Shown: positions 32,455 to 44,850, counted from the first letter of the stretch. The stretch: DNA of 64,000 bases from Procambarus clarkii (GCF_040958095.1 NC_091227.1:22108526-22172525); one strand, 5' to 3'. Notes: a model not told the origin generated them from the sequence alone. Program-made: numbers and translations.

Positions 32455-32960
32455 AACACTTTCGTTACCCCGGCGGGCGACCCGCCGCGCACCTCCAGAT
32501 AGGCTGAGCGATTCGCGATAACTCGTCACCACCCACAAATGTTTATACTGTACTCTCTTTAGCTTTCTAACTTCAATTTTCGTACTACATTGTTCAGTTT
32601 GGTATCAAATTGTTCGCAATAGAATGCTCTAAAGGAATATGTGCATATAAGAACATATAAGTCTCACTTTCCTATAATTTAGACCCACCATGCTCTGTTA
32701 GGTATGCCAAGAACTCACCACCGCTCTAAAATGTTATACTGTTTTCAGCTTTCTGATCTCAATTTTTGTGCTACGTCATTCACTTTGATATCAAATTGTT
32801 TGCAAATAGAATGCTGTAAAAGGATATTTGCATATAAATCTCACTTTTCTATACTTTCTACAAAAACTTTTAACTGTTCCTTCATACATTTTCTTTCAAT
32901 GCTTTTGTCATGGATTGGCTCTGTTCTTGATCAATATCCATCTGGAAGTCAATTTTCAGT
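32455..32960. repeat. Dispersed repeat, two tandem partial copies
   Basis: Two related segments (about 32540-32690 and 32735-32945) share 'ctcaatttttgtgctac', 'ttgatatcaaattgtt' and 'tagaatgctgtaaa'. Both match the block at 22845-23060. At the left edge is a GC-rich 'cccggcgggcgacccgccgc' (32468-32487), itself partly palindromic and possibly near an element end. Confidence 0.6.
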
Positions 32961-33349
32961 GTTTATAAAGCCGGTAACATCTAATACCTGATCAGATACT
33001 GTAAAATAACCAGAATGAGGAAATCTTTTGACTTGAAGGGAGGCCTGGCTGTCACACGCAAAGTCACAAGAACAGTAAGCCTCCAGCGTGGGTGGCCACC
33101 CACATGGTGAGGTCAGGATGTCACATGGGGGTATACAGAGAATGGGCAAAAGTTGGCGGGCAATTTAAAACAAATCCCTTAGTATTCGGACAATATGTAA
33201 ATGGAATTTTTACAAATTTTGAAATAATTGACACCTATTTTGCGTCATCAGGCATACTCTGTATTTTGGTTCCGTGACGAAATATGTGGCATCGGGCAGC
33301 AAAAGTGTTTAGAGTTAGCCAAAATGAGGGAGACAAAGATTTGTTTTTT

Positions 33350-34330
33350 CAAAGGTAATAAATACTGTAATAAACAGAGCACATTACTGTGTACACCATA
33401 GAATAGCTAGCAGTTATGTGAAAGATGAGAGTAGGCCTTTAAAGCTAATATTCAGTAATGTTAAACTAGGAATAAAACAACTGATTGCCAAAGCATACAA
33501 AGTCTTCTTGAAACACGTTTCTTTGTGGAAGGTCAGACAGGACCACTCTAGAATGAGAATGCAGAAGACACTTTAGGAGGAGAAAAGTAACGGAAATGCT
33601 TAAGACACAGCAGTCACGACAAAGAAAAGAAAATTTAAGCAGGTAGAGTGAAGAAATAAAGCAGAAGCTGAAGTGGTCATACCACACCAAAGAAATGAAA
33701 TTGTAACAAAAAGCTGGACAAGAGATAAAGAAAAAATACTAAATATTTTTTCTCATATTCCAAATGAAAATAGAAACCCTCCACCAGTATTGAACCTGTA
33801 CTTACAAATTGAAGTCTATAAACAGAAACTGTCAAAGAAATTGTTGAAATCCTAAAAGAGCAGTATAAGGCTATATTTAGTTCTTGGTGTAATACTGTAT
33901 AGAGAAAAAGCTTGCATAAGGGTAAGATACCAAAAGTCAGGGAGGTAGCAAGGCATTGGTTAAAAACTGTAGACCAGTTGCACTAACATCACAAAGTTTT
34001 CCCAAGTGATCAGGAATCAAATCTCCAGTTTTATGGGAAACAATAAACTTCACAACCCACGTCGACACGTATTTAGAATGGGAAGATGCCTGTCTTTAAT
34101 AATTTCTAAACTGTTATGTCAGAATCACAGAAGCATTAGAAGAAAAACATAGACTGCAAAGTCTTTTTATAACTGTGACTATGAGGTGATGGTCCATAAA
34201 ATGAGATCATTAGGAATAACAGATAAAGTAGGGCAATGGATTTTAAATTTCCTGTCAAACATAAGTCAGTCAACAAAATCAGATGTAAAGGGGTAATTAA
34301 TATTACTTTAAGCCCCTCACTTTTATTTTC
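33350..34330 (+). mobile_element. LINE reverse-transcriptase fragment, first part
   Basis: Broken plus-strand frames at 33440-34310 contain LINE-like pieces: ENRNPPPVLNLYLQIEVYKQ, GNNKLHNPRRHVFRMGRCLS-like sequence across frames (about 34030-34100), and KMRSLGITDKVGQWILNFLS-like sequence at about 34195-34255. The layout is that of the RT fingers and palm region of a non-LTR element. It continues after the SINE at 34590-34848 into the fragment at 34990-35780. Confidence 0.55.
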
Positions 34331-34589
34331 ATATATGTTATTTAAAATTAGGAATATAAAAATTACATGAAGATGCACTTCAAATATGAGAGAGAAATGC
34401 CAAGGAAATTGTGGGATTCAAAGCAAGCCAATGAGATGAGTGCATTACACTTATTTTAAGACACAAGGAATGGAATGTATACATGGAAAACAATCACTAA
34501 AGTTTATACAAATCTCAGTGTCCATGGGAGAAAAACTGATATAAACACATTGGTACGAAAGTGACTGCCTCGCAAGCATTATCTTGACA

Positions 34590-34848
34590 TGATTTCAGAG
34601 CCTAGTGTCCCCGAGGCCCGGTCCTCGACCAGGCCTTCTTTTTGTTACCCTCAGGAAGCAGCCTGTAGCAGCTGTTTAACTACCAGGTACCTATTTACTG
34701 CTAAGTAACAGGGGCATCAGGGTGAAAGAAACTCTGCCCATTTGTTTCCGCCTCCACGGGGGATCAAACTCGGAACCTCAGGACTACGAATTCGAAGCGC
34801 TGTCCACTCAGCTGTCAGGCCCCAACACACCACCTCAGTTGGACAAAT
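34590..34848 (-). mobile_element. tRNA-derived SINE, family 4
   Basis: Read on the minus strand from 34848, the tRNA-like head GGGGCCTGACAGCTGAGTGG (box A region) and GGTTCCGAGTTTGATCC (box B) leads into 'gaaacaaatgggcagagttt', 'ctttcaccctgatgcccctg' and 'gcagtaaataggtacctggt'. It sits between two parts of a decayed LINE. Confidence 0.8.
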
Positions 34849-34989
34849 CTGGTTTTTCTCCGATGGTGATGGAGGGTTGTGATGTTACCTCCACAAAAAA
34901 GCATGGGAAAATCTGCTTTACACCGACACACAAACACTCATACACAACATGCTTGCAAACACTAGCTAATGAAATATGCAAATTAACAT

Positions 34990-35780
34990 TGACAAAAGTA
35001 AAACAAACTGATATCTAAATGTTTTGTTTTTATTTATATAGCATTAAAAATTAGACATTAAATGCCAGTTAATACACAAGCGCCCTGAAATACTCTTTAC
35101 TCCAGGGTACAGTCCTTGTACTACTGGCCTTTCTCACACTTAGAAAGAAAACAACATGTAAGGGATATGGGAATAATGATGTATGATGTTCTAACATTTA
35201 GTGAACATAACCAAGCAAATATTGCATCAGCCATCAGCAACACTGCAATGCTCAGACAATGGAAATTATTTGTTCTGTCCTGCCTTGAGCCCTGCTTGGT
35301 ATGTGCTTTTCCCTCTCAGAGTAGGAGAGATTTCAGAAGAATTGGGAATTCAGAGAACATACATGGTACACAGACATGCTAAGCACCTAAATTATTGTGA
35401 CTGTCTCAAGGTTCTCAAAATGTACTCTCTAGAAAGAATATGAGAGGTATCACATAATATATATGTAAGATAAAGGAAGACCAATTCCCAAATTTACACA
35501 GTAAAATGACAACATACTGGAGCAAATGATATGATAGGAAAGCAAAATAGACCAAGTAAGGATTAGTGGAACTCCCAGAAACCACACGCTGCAAAATGCA
35601 CTCTATCAGTCTCATGACGGGTATTTGTGTACCAACACATTCAGGAAGCAATACTAATAAGAGAAGTCAATTTCCTTTTGATTTTTTTGTACAAAAGCAG
35701 AAAAGAAGTCTTTGGTTTAAAATGTATAATTTTATATTATTATGTGAAGAAGTCCTGGGTACTGTTGAAAATAGATTGTG
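34990..35780 (+). mobile_element. LINE reverse-transcriptase fragment, C-terminal part
   Basis: Plus-strand frames show YYWPFSHLERKQHVRDMGIM, then VLSCLEPCLVCAFPSQSRRD, then LNYCDCLKVLKMYSLERI and NIYVR. This corresponds to the C-terminal region of CR1-like RTs, where 'KQHVRDLGI', 'CLEYC.QLWSP' and 'Y..RL..L.MYSLERRRERY' are typical. The pieces lie in different frames with stops, so the copy is dead. Confidence 0.65.
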
Positions 35781-36084
35781 GTAAACTACTAATATATTGC
35801 AGAAGAGGGAGGAGAGGAAGATTAGTAAAATTATAAACTAAACTATAAATATAATAGTGAGAGAGTTGCAGAACTTCATTTTGTCAGAAATATTGGATGA
35901 AATATAGACTTACAGGGAAGATATATAAATAAATTTAATGTCTTCTGCAACATGTAATCTACATCAACAGGAGTAAAACAGTTCATTCTGAGGAGGAAAT
36001 ATTTAAATCAAAAGATTAAAAAATACTTATTTTAAATAAAAATTTAGCTCGATAATCTCAAACGTACTGTATAGAATGGGTCAG

Positions 36085-36262
36085 TCACTTTGACTGGTAT
36101 GGTAGAGCGACGGTCTCGCTTCATGCAGGTCGGCGTTCAATCCCCGACCGTCCAAGTGGTTGGGCACCATTCCTTCCCCCCGTCCCATCCCAAATCCTGA
36201 TCCTGACCCCTTCCAAGTGCTATAAAGTTCTAATGGCTTAGCGCTTTCCTCTGATAATTAAA
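36085..36262 (+). mobile_element. tRNA-derived SINE, family 5
   Basis: The tRNA-like head is at about 36092-36153 ('tggtagagcgacggtctcgc' with box-B-like GGCGTTCAATCCCCG). It is followed by 'ccaagtggttgggcaccatt', a C-rich spacer, 'ccttccaagtgctataaagt' and 'ggcttagcgctttcctctga', and ends in an A-rich tail. No other copy was noticed in the window. Confidence 0.8.
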
Positions 36263-36879
36263 AAAAATGTATAGAATGGGGTATCAATTTTTCTCTCCAA
36301 AATATAGATTATCATAAAAGTACTGTACATAGTAGAAATTAATACAGTCCAGTGTTCATAAATTTCATAAAATGATTAGTTTAGATTTGTGAATAATCTG
36401 GAAAAAAGTTCCATTCATTATTACCTGAAACATGCAAGTACAGTAGATACAGGTAGCTATAGATAATGTAAAACAAAACAACAAATTCATCAATGTCTAT
36501 TAACATTCACACACAAAAAGTACTTTTATTGTATCCAGTAAATTACAATCCAGAATCCAAGTGAAAATAAATCATTATTTCTTCGTAATTACTTCAACAT
36601 ACTGTATTACTATAGCAATTTAGACTTTAATTAGCCTAATAAGATTATTAAATGATTATTATAAACATACTGCATTGCAGTCAGCAATTAATTCCAGTAC
36701 TCTATTGGGAAATTATCATGACTTTCACCAAATAATCAACCAAGTCAGAATTCATTTGTTTAATATGACGATTCAACTCCATTAACAAATGATACACAAA
36801 GTTAGTTAGTTCAATGTTAAAAAAAAATTATTTTTGCAATGGACTTATTATTGGTATATTACACATTACCATTGTTCTC
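36263..36879. other. No gene recognised
   Basis: AT-rich intron sequence, no features. Confidence 0.45.
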
Positions 36880-37950
36880 ATTTCAAAAACCCTCATCACC
36901 ATGATCTATGTTTGAATTTATAACCTTAAAAATGAACACAAGTTTTGCTCCTTTCTCTATTACGTGCCGATTCCTTAGCTTGGTATGAAAAAGTTTATAG
37001 GAGGAGAAAACCCATTCAACACCAGAAGAGGGAGCTACTGCTGAGAGAAGTTGCTTTATTCCAGAAAGTATATCACTGTCAATAGCATGTGATTTCCACC
37101 AGTCAATATTTGACATTCTCTTGTCACAGCCTCATTGGATTTGAATGCTTGGAAAGGTGGCAATATTGCTTGTAGCTTTATTCTGATAGAAGTACCCTTC
37201 CCTTATTCTTATCATAATAATGCTCTGTTTCCTACTGTATTGTTGTATTCCATTCTTCACTGAGTCCTTGTGATAACATGGTTGTACCTTGCATTCATTT
37301 TAGGTACTTTTCAGTAATTTCCGAGGCACCTCCTCAATATTTTCCGTATATCAACTGCTTCAGCAATTGTGCATTTGTCACTTTGTACTTTGTCAGGTTT
37401 TTTAACTATTGACTCAAGTTGAGCCAACAGCCCTTCTGCAGATCATTTATATACATGGTTGGCTGCCTTGTGCCTGACTAGCATCTACCTTATTTCTATC
37501 AACTTCACATATTTTCATTAAGCTGAGCTAATTGCAAATGTAAACCTTCAGACAGTCTGATGGTGTTCCATCTGACATCTTGGAGCAAAATGGGGCACTA
37601 ACCTTCCTGACAATATGTTGTTAAAGCAAAGTGATTGATTATTTCTGAACAATTTATCCATATAAACCATATACTCTCTAACATTTTAACATTTTCAATT
37701 TCCAAGTCATGTGCCAAAAGATTTAGGATTTGTGCAGAACTTCCATATGTTATAAGACACAAATCACCTACTCCTCCTAGTTTCATTTGCATTTTAGTAA
37801 CATTGGTTGCATTGCCAGTCACAACACTGCCAACATTTCAAAACGTTTTTTATTGAAGACTGCTAGTTCAGCAAGATATTATATTTAGCTGTACGGGCTT
37901 CATCAGAAGTATCTACTGTCTAAGCTCACTTATCAGGATTATAAATGGAA
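36880..37950 (-). pseudogene. hAT-type transposase remnant
   Basis: Two blocks are readable on the minus strand. At 37598-37822: NATNVTKMQMKLGG and SSAQILNLLAHDL, resembling the part of BED/hAT transposases where 'D.a.nm..m...l' precedes 'CsaH.LNLL..Dl'. At 36883-37116: WWKSHAIDSDILSGIKQLLS, SSGVEWVFSSYKLFHTKLRN and KGAKLVFIFKVIN. This is the C-terminal hAT dimerisation domain (S..ER.FS...h.k.RN.l). The stretch between them is broken. Termini were not located. Confidence 0.75.
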
Positions 37951-40309
37951 AGGACCTCTCACTGGCTAAGCAGATTTCTTACAGAGGAAGTCCAAAAATT
38001 ACAATTTTCATAATATTTTGTACCCCAAACAACATAATGTGAACTTCCATGCTATAAATCAAAATTATAGTTTAAAAGAGAAACTAAAGCTTAACTTTTT
38101 GTTGTAGTTTGTCTTTTTGTTTGATACTGTAGATCTTGAAATTTCTAATTCTTGAAAATTTATGTAACCTAATCTCCGGATATGGCAAAGTTTTGCCAGA
38201 ATTATCTGTGTGTGATTTTGGCCGGATAACCCAAATATCCAGTTTAGTGGAGTCCAGACACGCAAGCTTAAGCAGTACTGTGTCAGCTAAATATATGCCC
38301 CCTTGATGTTGCCAACGTAACACACACACCATAGGTTTATTGTGTACTGTATGTTAGACCACTCAAGTGCAAAGCATAATTTCATCTTTAACATCACTAG
38401 CACATTTTGTGTATTCTTTTTCATGAATTATAGGAAGATACTTGTCTGAAATTTCAATTCTTGTTGGTGGAAGAAATCCGGGCCTCATTTTATCTTCCTT
38501 TTTCCGCAACTGGGGATGTTCTACAAGATTTAAATGGAGAGTTTGTTGCAAACAAATTGTGTGCCAACTTTTTCATCAAACTAAGCCTTTTTCAGCAGCA
38601 ATCATTCTAATTATATATCTGCCCAATGTTGACTGTTCTTTTTTTATAATTACTACTTTTGGAGGAAGAATCTGGTAGTGATCTTTTAAGTTGTGGTTTT
38701 GCTAGTGATGCGGATGTTGATACAGAACGTACACTCTGAAGGCAATGGATTTGTTAATGTAGGCTCTGATGAAGAAGATATGCTCTCTGAAAATGGTGAA
38801 GCATATGAAGTCATTCCTCAGATTGGAAACATTTTATTTTTTCAAAAGCAAAAGCTATATTAATATTTTCGGTGTTTTGCGTGAGCTGTAGTAATCTATA
38901 ATTTTGTGAACAAACTATTATCTGCATCTTATTTGGCATGTTTTGAATATGTATCATGGTTTGATTTTCATTCATGATGGGAAAATGTGGTAAAAAACTA
39001 TGGGAACAAATCAGTAATAAGTTTCTAATTAGAGAAGTTAAAAAACACTTTAGAAAAATTGACTTGGATCATCAGTTATCTCTTCTGAAGCTTGCACTTG
39101 CAGTAGGCATTTATCTCTGCTTTTTAAGTTTTGCTACAATACCTTTTAGTCCTATCTGGTACTGCTTGCACCTTGGTCTCCATTCCTTGCCTGACTTCTA
39201 GTGCACATTTCCCCTCATTAGCACCCAGGCCACAAAGGAGACCCCAGTTACAATTGCAGAGGAGCCACTCACCAAGGGCCTTCCCTGTGCAGAGTGAATT
39301 AGAGCAGAAAGTCCTGGGTTCAGAGACTCCTGCACTCCAGTGTACCACAAAACTGCTCCACAAAACAAACAAGGTCACCAATTTGAGGTTCAGTCTTAAG
39401 CTGCCAAATATTTGTGGGGATTAGGCTACGTCCTCCGGATTATACAAATATTCTAGCAATGGGTCACATCGTCTGCATCGTTGTGGGAGTCATCCTCACT
39501 CTGGCAGTGTCAGACCTCATCGCTCAGGACCTGGGCACACAACCAGGTTACCTCTCTGCTCCCGATGTAGCCTAGTATCTCAATTTCAGCAGAGAGCTTC
39601 ACATACATCAATATATAAAGAATTTTTTTTTATTGTGTTACTACCACAACTGAGGTATTAAATGTGTAGTGTATTCAACTTTAGAATCTGGCAAGTAACT
39701 AGAGAACTAAAGAACAGCAACACACTGGCATATAAAATGTAACATTTAATAATTTAATAAACATTGTTCATGGGGAAGAATTTCAGTTTTCCCCAACCAT
39801 TCACAGGAAAACTATCACTTTTGTTTTATTTATCTTCAATCAATAATCATGTGAAGTTAGTAAAATATTGGTAACTATTAATGCATTCTATCTTCCAGTC
39901 CATCATTTGGACAGGACAGAGAAACACTTACCCTGTATTGTACTGTATAAAATATAATGCAAGTATTTACTGCATACTATTAATGGATTGCATTTACTGG
40001 ACTATATTTGAATTGTACATAAACTATTGATAAGTTTCTCACAGAAGGCTAATTAAAAAATAGGTACTATATAGAAAACACTGCCTGAGTGGATTTGGAG
40101 CTTTTTACCCGAGTGGCGAAGGATGAGGACAGTTATGTTAGCAGAAAGGCTGTAACCATGGAAGGACGTCACTGGTGAGGTCCAACAAAGAACAGTATGC
40201 ATCTGGCCTTGTAATATGTTGACGATGACATATCAACATACAGTAATAATGTTAGAGCCTGATATAAAGTTCACTGTAAGGCAGAAAGTAATTTAAAAAA
40301 ACAAATCCT
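37951..40309. other. No gene recognised
   Basis: Mostly unassigned intron. A minus-strand frame at 38363-38551 (HPQLRKKEDKMRPGFLPPTR, then YTKCASDVKDE) looks protein-like and could be a piece of a DNA-transposon transposase, but no motif fixes the family. Around 38160-38250 the 'ctggatatttgggttatccg' strand resembles transposon termini. About 39090-39580 is somewhat G+C-richer without a supported gene. Confidence 0.4.
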
Positions 40310-41110
40310 CTCTCTTTTCATTGCTTAAAATATATGCACATTATTTAAAATTGGGAATATAGAACACAGTAATATATAAAGATGTACTTCAAATATGAGG
40401 AGGGCATTTCAAATATGAACGAGATTCATGTGAACGAGACGACTATTTTAAAATTTCAGTACAGAACTCAAATTATACAACTACCACGGTGCATGCACTA
40501 CATTTCTTAAAATAAAAACAACACATGAAATGGGAACATAACACAACATGGAATACATTTATCAACTCTCCAGATTAACTACTATTCTCATGTGACAATG
40601 AAAAGACTGAGGCAAATGCCTCAACATTGAGGCAGACCCTCCACTCACACTTCTGTCTGTTACTTGCTTCAGCTCTCCTTTAAGGGTGAAGGTGCTGCAG
40701 TGATATGCTACACCAAAATACACAGGAAATCTACTTTACAAATAATGTAGAAATAAAATTCTCTTATACACAACTCGACAAGCATACAAAACGCTGAAAT
40801 TAAGTACAGTACTGTAATGAAAATTAACGTTGACAAAAATAAAGCAATTAACAAATAATAAAACTAACATTTAGATTAATAAAAGTAAAAGCTAGGCATT
40901 ACATACCAGTCTTTTGACTGGTATGATGAGTTTACCTTTCATCACACACCTTTTGAGTACAGTCCTGTTAACCCTCTCTTTCAGAACAAACATCGTTAGT
41001 CCTTTATTTGCAGAAAGTGTTTGTCACTGTTCATTTATATCCATGTACAGTATGCTAAAGTAACCCGAGTCAAGATAACTAGATCTTGACTCTGCTTTTT
41101 GAGCTACCCA
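40310..41110 (+). repeat. Second copy of the segment at 34330-35110
   Basis: Blocks here match in order the LINE-associated region near 34.3-35.1 kb: 'atttaaaattgggaatata', 'gatgtacttcaaatatgag', 'taacgttgacaaaaataaag' and 'agtcttttgactggtatg'. Coding content is not evident. It is likely the same part of another element copy. Confidence 0.55.
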
Positions 41111-41319
41111 CATGGTAAGCTTCAAACCTAAGTTACCACACCAGGCAATTAGATTCACAAGCACCTACTGGATGCCAGGATCAGAATATGGCCTTCCCCA
41201 CAAAAGAGGCATAGAGAAGTCTGGGAGCACCAGACTCAGAAGGATCTGATGGAAACCCCACCAGAAAAGTAGGACAAAAAATTAAGCAACTGCATAAACA
41301 TAAACTTATCATGAGCAAG

Positions 41320-41800
41320 TGACCAGATCTGAAAGAATGTGCACCTAAGCTCAGCATTCCACTTCAACTGATTTTTATGGCATCTCTATGTACAGGAGTC
41401 ATAGCAGATGTGTGGAAAAAGGCTAGCATAGTTCCAGTCTACAAAAGTGGCAGCAGGGAAGACTCCTTCAATTATTGACCTGTATCATTGACAAGTGTAA
41501 TAGTCAAAATATTGGACAAAATAATTAAAACTAAATGGGTAGAACACCTGGAGAAAAACTATTATAATAATAGACATACAGTATGGTTTTCAATTTGGAA
41601 GATCATGTGTAACGAATTTACAGTTTCTATGATCAAGCCACAGAGATTTTACAGGAAAGGAATGGTTGGGTTCACTGCATCTATCTGGACCTAAAAAAAA
41701 AAAAAAAAGGCTTTTGACAGAGTTCCACTTAAGAGGTTGTTCTGGAAACTGGAACATATTGGAGGGGTGACACGTAAGCTTCTTGAGCAGTTTCAAAGTA
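41320..41800 (+). mobile_element. LINE reverse-transcriptase N-terminal fragment
   Basis: The plus strand reads ECAPKLSIPLQLIFMASLCT, then GVIADVWKKASIVPVYKSGS, the PVSLTSVIVKILDKII block (with a stop just before P) and EKNYYNNRHTVWF. A frame break at an A-run (41692-41708) precedes an AFDRVPLKRLFWKLEHIGGV-like stretch across frames. It is the same family as 420-1640 and better preserved there. Confidence 0.8.
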
Positions 41801-41984
41801 CACTACTGTACTGTATATAATGAAGCAAACAAAAAATATTGGTTAAGGTTTTTGTTATAATTAAAATTTGTTGGCTTAGTCTTCAATAAATTGTCATGAA
41901 TGAATTTAATCTATAGACATAATTTATAAAATTACTGACAGCTGTATTTGTGAATTGCATATACAGTATAGTAGTTCTTAAAAA

Positions 41985-42215
41985 ATAATGCTATTGGGAA
42001 AGTGCTCGTTGATTCAAGCAGTTTTTTTTTTTTACATGGGCTTAAAGCTTACCCTTCCCATAGTTCTTGTTAAGCCTTACCCTACTGGTTTTCCTTGGAA
42101 CAAAACCCTGCTAATCAGTTTACAACCAGGTCCCCATTTGCTGCAGGGTGAACAGTTAGGGATTGGCACTAGTCAATCCTACCTGGGTAGGGCTCAAACC
42201 CAGATGAAGCTTCTA
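41985..42215 (-). mobile_element. Degenerate tRNA-derived SINE
   Basis: Read on the minus strand, 'catctgggtttgagccctac' resembles a box-B region. It is followed by 'ccctaactgttcaccctgca' and 'gcaaatggggacctggttgt', resembling the body of SINE family 4 or 1. Box A is not clear. Confidence 0.45.
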
Positions 42216-42327
42216 GTTATTTTAATAACTACAATATTTCTATAATATCCTGCTATGATGTAATTTGTGTTTACATAAAATACATACTAAACATGCAGGC
42301 GATGAGTCACAATAACGTGGCTGAAGT

Positions 42328-42503
42328 ATGTTGACCAGACCACACACTAGAAATTGAAGGGACGACGACGTTTCGGTCCGTCCTGGACCATTCTCAAGTC
42401 GACGTTTCTGGTCCGTCCTGGACCATTCTCGACTTGAGAATGGTCCAGGACGGACCGAAACGTCGTCGTCCCTTCAATTTCTAGTGTGTGGTCTGGTCAA
42501 CAT
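42328..42503. repeat. Perfect 73-bp fold-back inverted repeat
   Basis: Arm 42328-42400 (starts atgttgaccagaccacacac, ends cattctcaagtc) is an exact reverse complement of arm 42431-42503. The 30-base spacer (42401-42430) is itself a partial, slightly altered third copy of the arm's inner part (gacgtttctggtccgtcctg). The arms are related to the single copy at 19704-19785. Exact identity points to recent origin or ongoing correction. Confidence 0.97.
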
Positions 42504-43279
42504 ATTAAACATGAGTTACACAGAAAGAGCACATAAAGTTAGCATGAGGTACTGACCTGTACCTTATTGCCATGTCAAAAGAGATAGCAGTACTTTCTTT
42601 CAAGTAGCCATAATGATTAACAGTTTCTAATTATTTAATTACTATATAGCATCTATCTAAGACTATTTTTTTTTTTTTTTTAATACTGTACATGTTTAAT
42701 GCGAGTTACAGTATTTATATTTTACATGACTGGATGACAAAGAATCATGACGGCAACAGGTTGTATAGTAGAGATGACTTGAGTATGGTTTATGTAAACG
42801 TCTCGGTGCTCCAGAGGTCTCAGCTCTTGGGGGGAAGGGGGGGTCTTCTTAGGAAGAGTGGCGTTCTTAAGCTGTTTCTTGAATCTCTGCTGTAAGGACA
42901 CAAGCGAAGTTGTAAGCCTCGACTACGAACTCATGAGACCCATCCTTTACTTCCTTACTTATAGTATAGATATGTTACTTTAAAACAGGGATTTAGAATC
43001 AATATGCATTTATTTATAAACACTTCAAACATGAGAGTAACCATGTGGGGCCTGTACTGTCACAAATGAGAAAAGGAAAAGTTTCCCAAGTTCTGTGTTG
43101 TCTTTGCTCGTTAATCTGAATGATAAGGGCCCACATCCATTTGAGTTAGCCGAATTTCTTGTGAGGAATGTGCATAATTGAATAAATTTGCAATTTCTGG
43201 GAGAGCCCTGTGGTAGCTCCCTGTACCTGTCTTACTGAGATTGCTCCATTCTACTTGCCATGCCAGTGGCATGAGTTTG
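42504..43279. other. No gene recognised
   Basis: Contains a T-run at 42666-42682 and a small G-rich patch at 42828-42846. No exon features. Confidence 0.45.
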
Positions 43280-44670
43280 TTTGGTCAATTAGGGACTAGC
43301 ATGAGAACCTGGCCTCCCAGGTGCCTCAAGAGCACCTGCACTTGAGGTGCAGACAGCAACTCGTATTACACCATTTCACCGGAAAAGCATTCAGAAAGTC
43401 GGTGAAGCCTTATAGACAATTGCTGGGTTCACAGGATTCAGTCACAAAACTGCTAATCAACCAGTGAGTACCAAATGCTGCCATCAGGTGGCCCAGATCT
43501 TGGTTTAGCATCCACTATCAACTCGGTTCTGCAGCAGATAAATTGCCACAACAAACTGATGCAGGCTGATAAACATGGAAGGGGAGGGAGGAAGGGAGAC
43601 AGGTGGCCAACAGGACTCTACCAGAAAGAGGCATTCGATTGCATTCAAAGCTGGGTTTCTGGGGGATCCCCATGGTGGTTCCCTGTAGCCAAATAACCAT
43701 AGAGAAAATTAGAGGGACTTAATAGAGAGGAGAGGCAGCAGGCATTAAGTCAAAGTAAAGACCAATGGTCAGGAAACATGACCCAAGGCAACACAGGACC
43801 AAAGAGGATCAGGGACATTGACTAAATGCTTGGCTACCATAACCCTGTTAGTTTGGAACCTGAATATCCTCAGAGGACAAATTAGGAAAGACCACCAGGA
43901 GAGTAGCATACTTGTAAATATCACGGTCCTGGTTACAGACCACAGGTTGGTTAGTCTTCATGACACTGAGGACAAAGTGAGAAATATGAGCCTTGGAACA
44001 GGGGACCAAGGAGACTAGATGAACACTGTGTTCACAGAAGCTGAGTTGGTGGTATGCAGGTAGCGATGAATTGCCACCACTGGACAAAACAAATTATTCA
44101 CCCCTGCCCAGCCAATCGAGCATCAATAACTACAGAACACCTCTGAGAACACACTAACTCGTTTTTCCCCAGAAAACGAGGAAATGGTTGTAAAAGAAGA
44201 AAACCCCCATCAGGGCCAAAAGAGCAGACACCCCCCCACTTCCAAAGAATAGCATGAAGCACACCAACCTGACAACCAGAGGCAACATCCACTAAGAACA
44301 CCACCTTAAAAAAGGAATCTCAGACTGAAGGGGTAAATGGGAACTTGGAGGAGGAGAGAAAATCAAGGACCCTGTCCAATGACTGAGATGACTTGGAAGA
44401 AACATGAAGGAAAGAAATTCTTAACACAACCTGTGGAACAGAACCGCAGAAAAATCGATGTTAATAGCTAACGGCAGCAGCCGTGCCAGTGTGCACCATA
44501 AGAGGCGACAGTATTAGGTATGAGATGCTGTTGAAGAAACAACCACGATACCACATGAACCGAAACTGAAGGAAGATGCTGGAGACACAGAAAGAGGTGA
44601 ACATGAAGGGCCCAAGACATTTCAACATCCCTACACATTAAGGAGCATAATTGGCCAGCCTCAGTGTTCA
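43280..44670 (-). mobile_element. DIRS-like retrotransposon remnant with tyrosine-recombinase segment
   Basis: The minus strand at 44098-44670 carries a broken frame with VSWLFLQQHLIPNTVASYGA, then VFLVDVASGCQVGVLHAIL, then GGFLLLQPFPRFLGKNE. This follows the layout of the tyrosine recombinase of DIRS/Ngaro elements ('VA.Y..A', 'FL.A.ASGrRv.ELhAl'). Around 43625-43690 the border-like motif 'agaaagaggcattcgattgc', 'aaagctgggtttctggggga' is shared with 29380-29425, 29780-29850 and 62750-62810. No RT or RNase H was identified. The call rests on motif layout only. Confidence 0.5.
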
Positions 44671-44689
44671 AACGTTAAATTGATAAACA

Positions 44690-44850
44690 CCTCCAAAGGA
44701 TACCTGATCAACCAAGCTGTGATTCATATGTTGGGCTGTGTGCAGCAGTGCCCAACAGCCTGGTTGACCAGACCACCAACTAGGAGGCCTGGTCAGAGAC
44801 TGGGCTGTGGGGACATTGATCCCCAGAATTACTGTAAGGTAGCCACAAAG
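44690..44850 (-). repeat. Second copy of the 21435-21690 repeat
   Basis: In reverse orientation it has the 'gatcaaccaagctgt' and 'acagcctggttgacc' arms and 'aggaggcctggtc', with more differences from the consensus than the copy at 21.5 kb. Confidence 0.7.
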
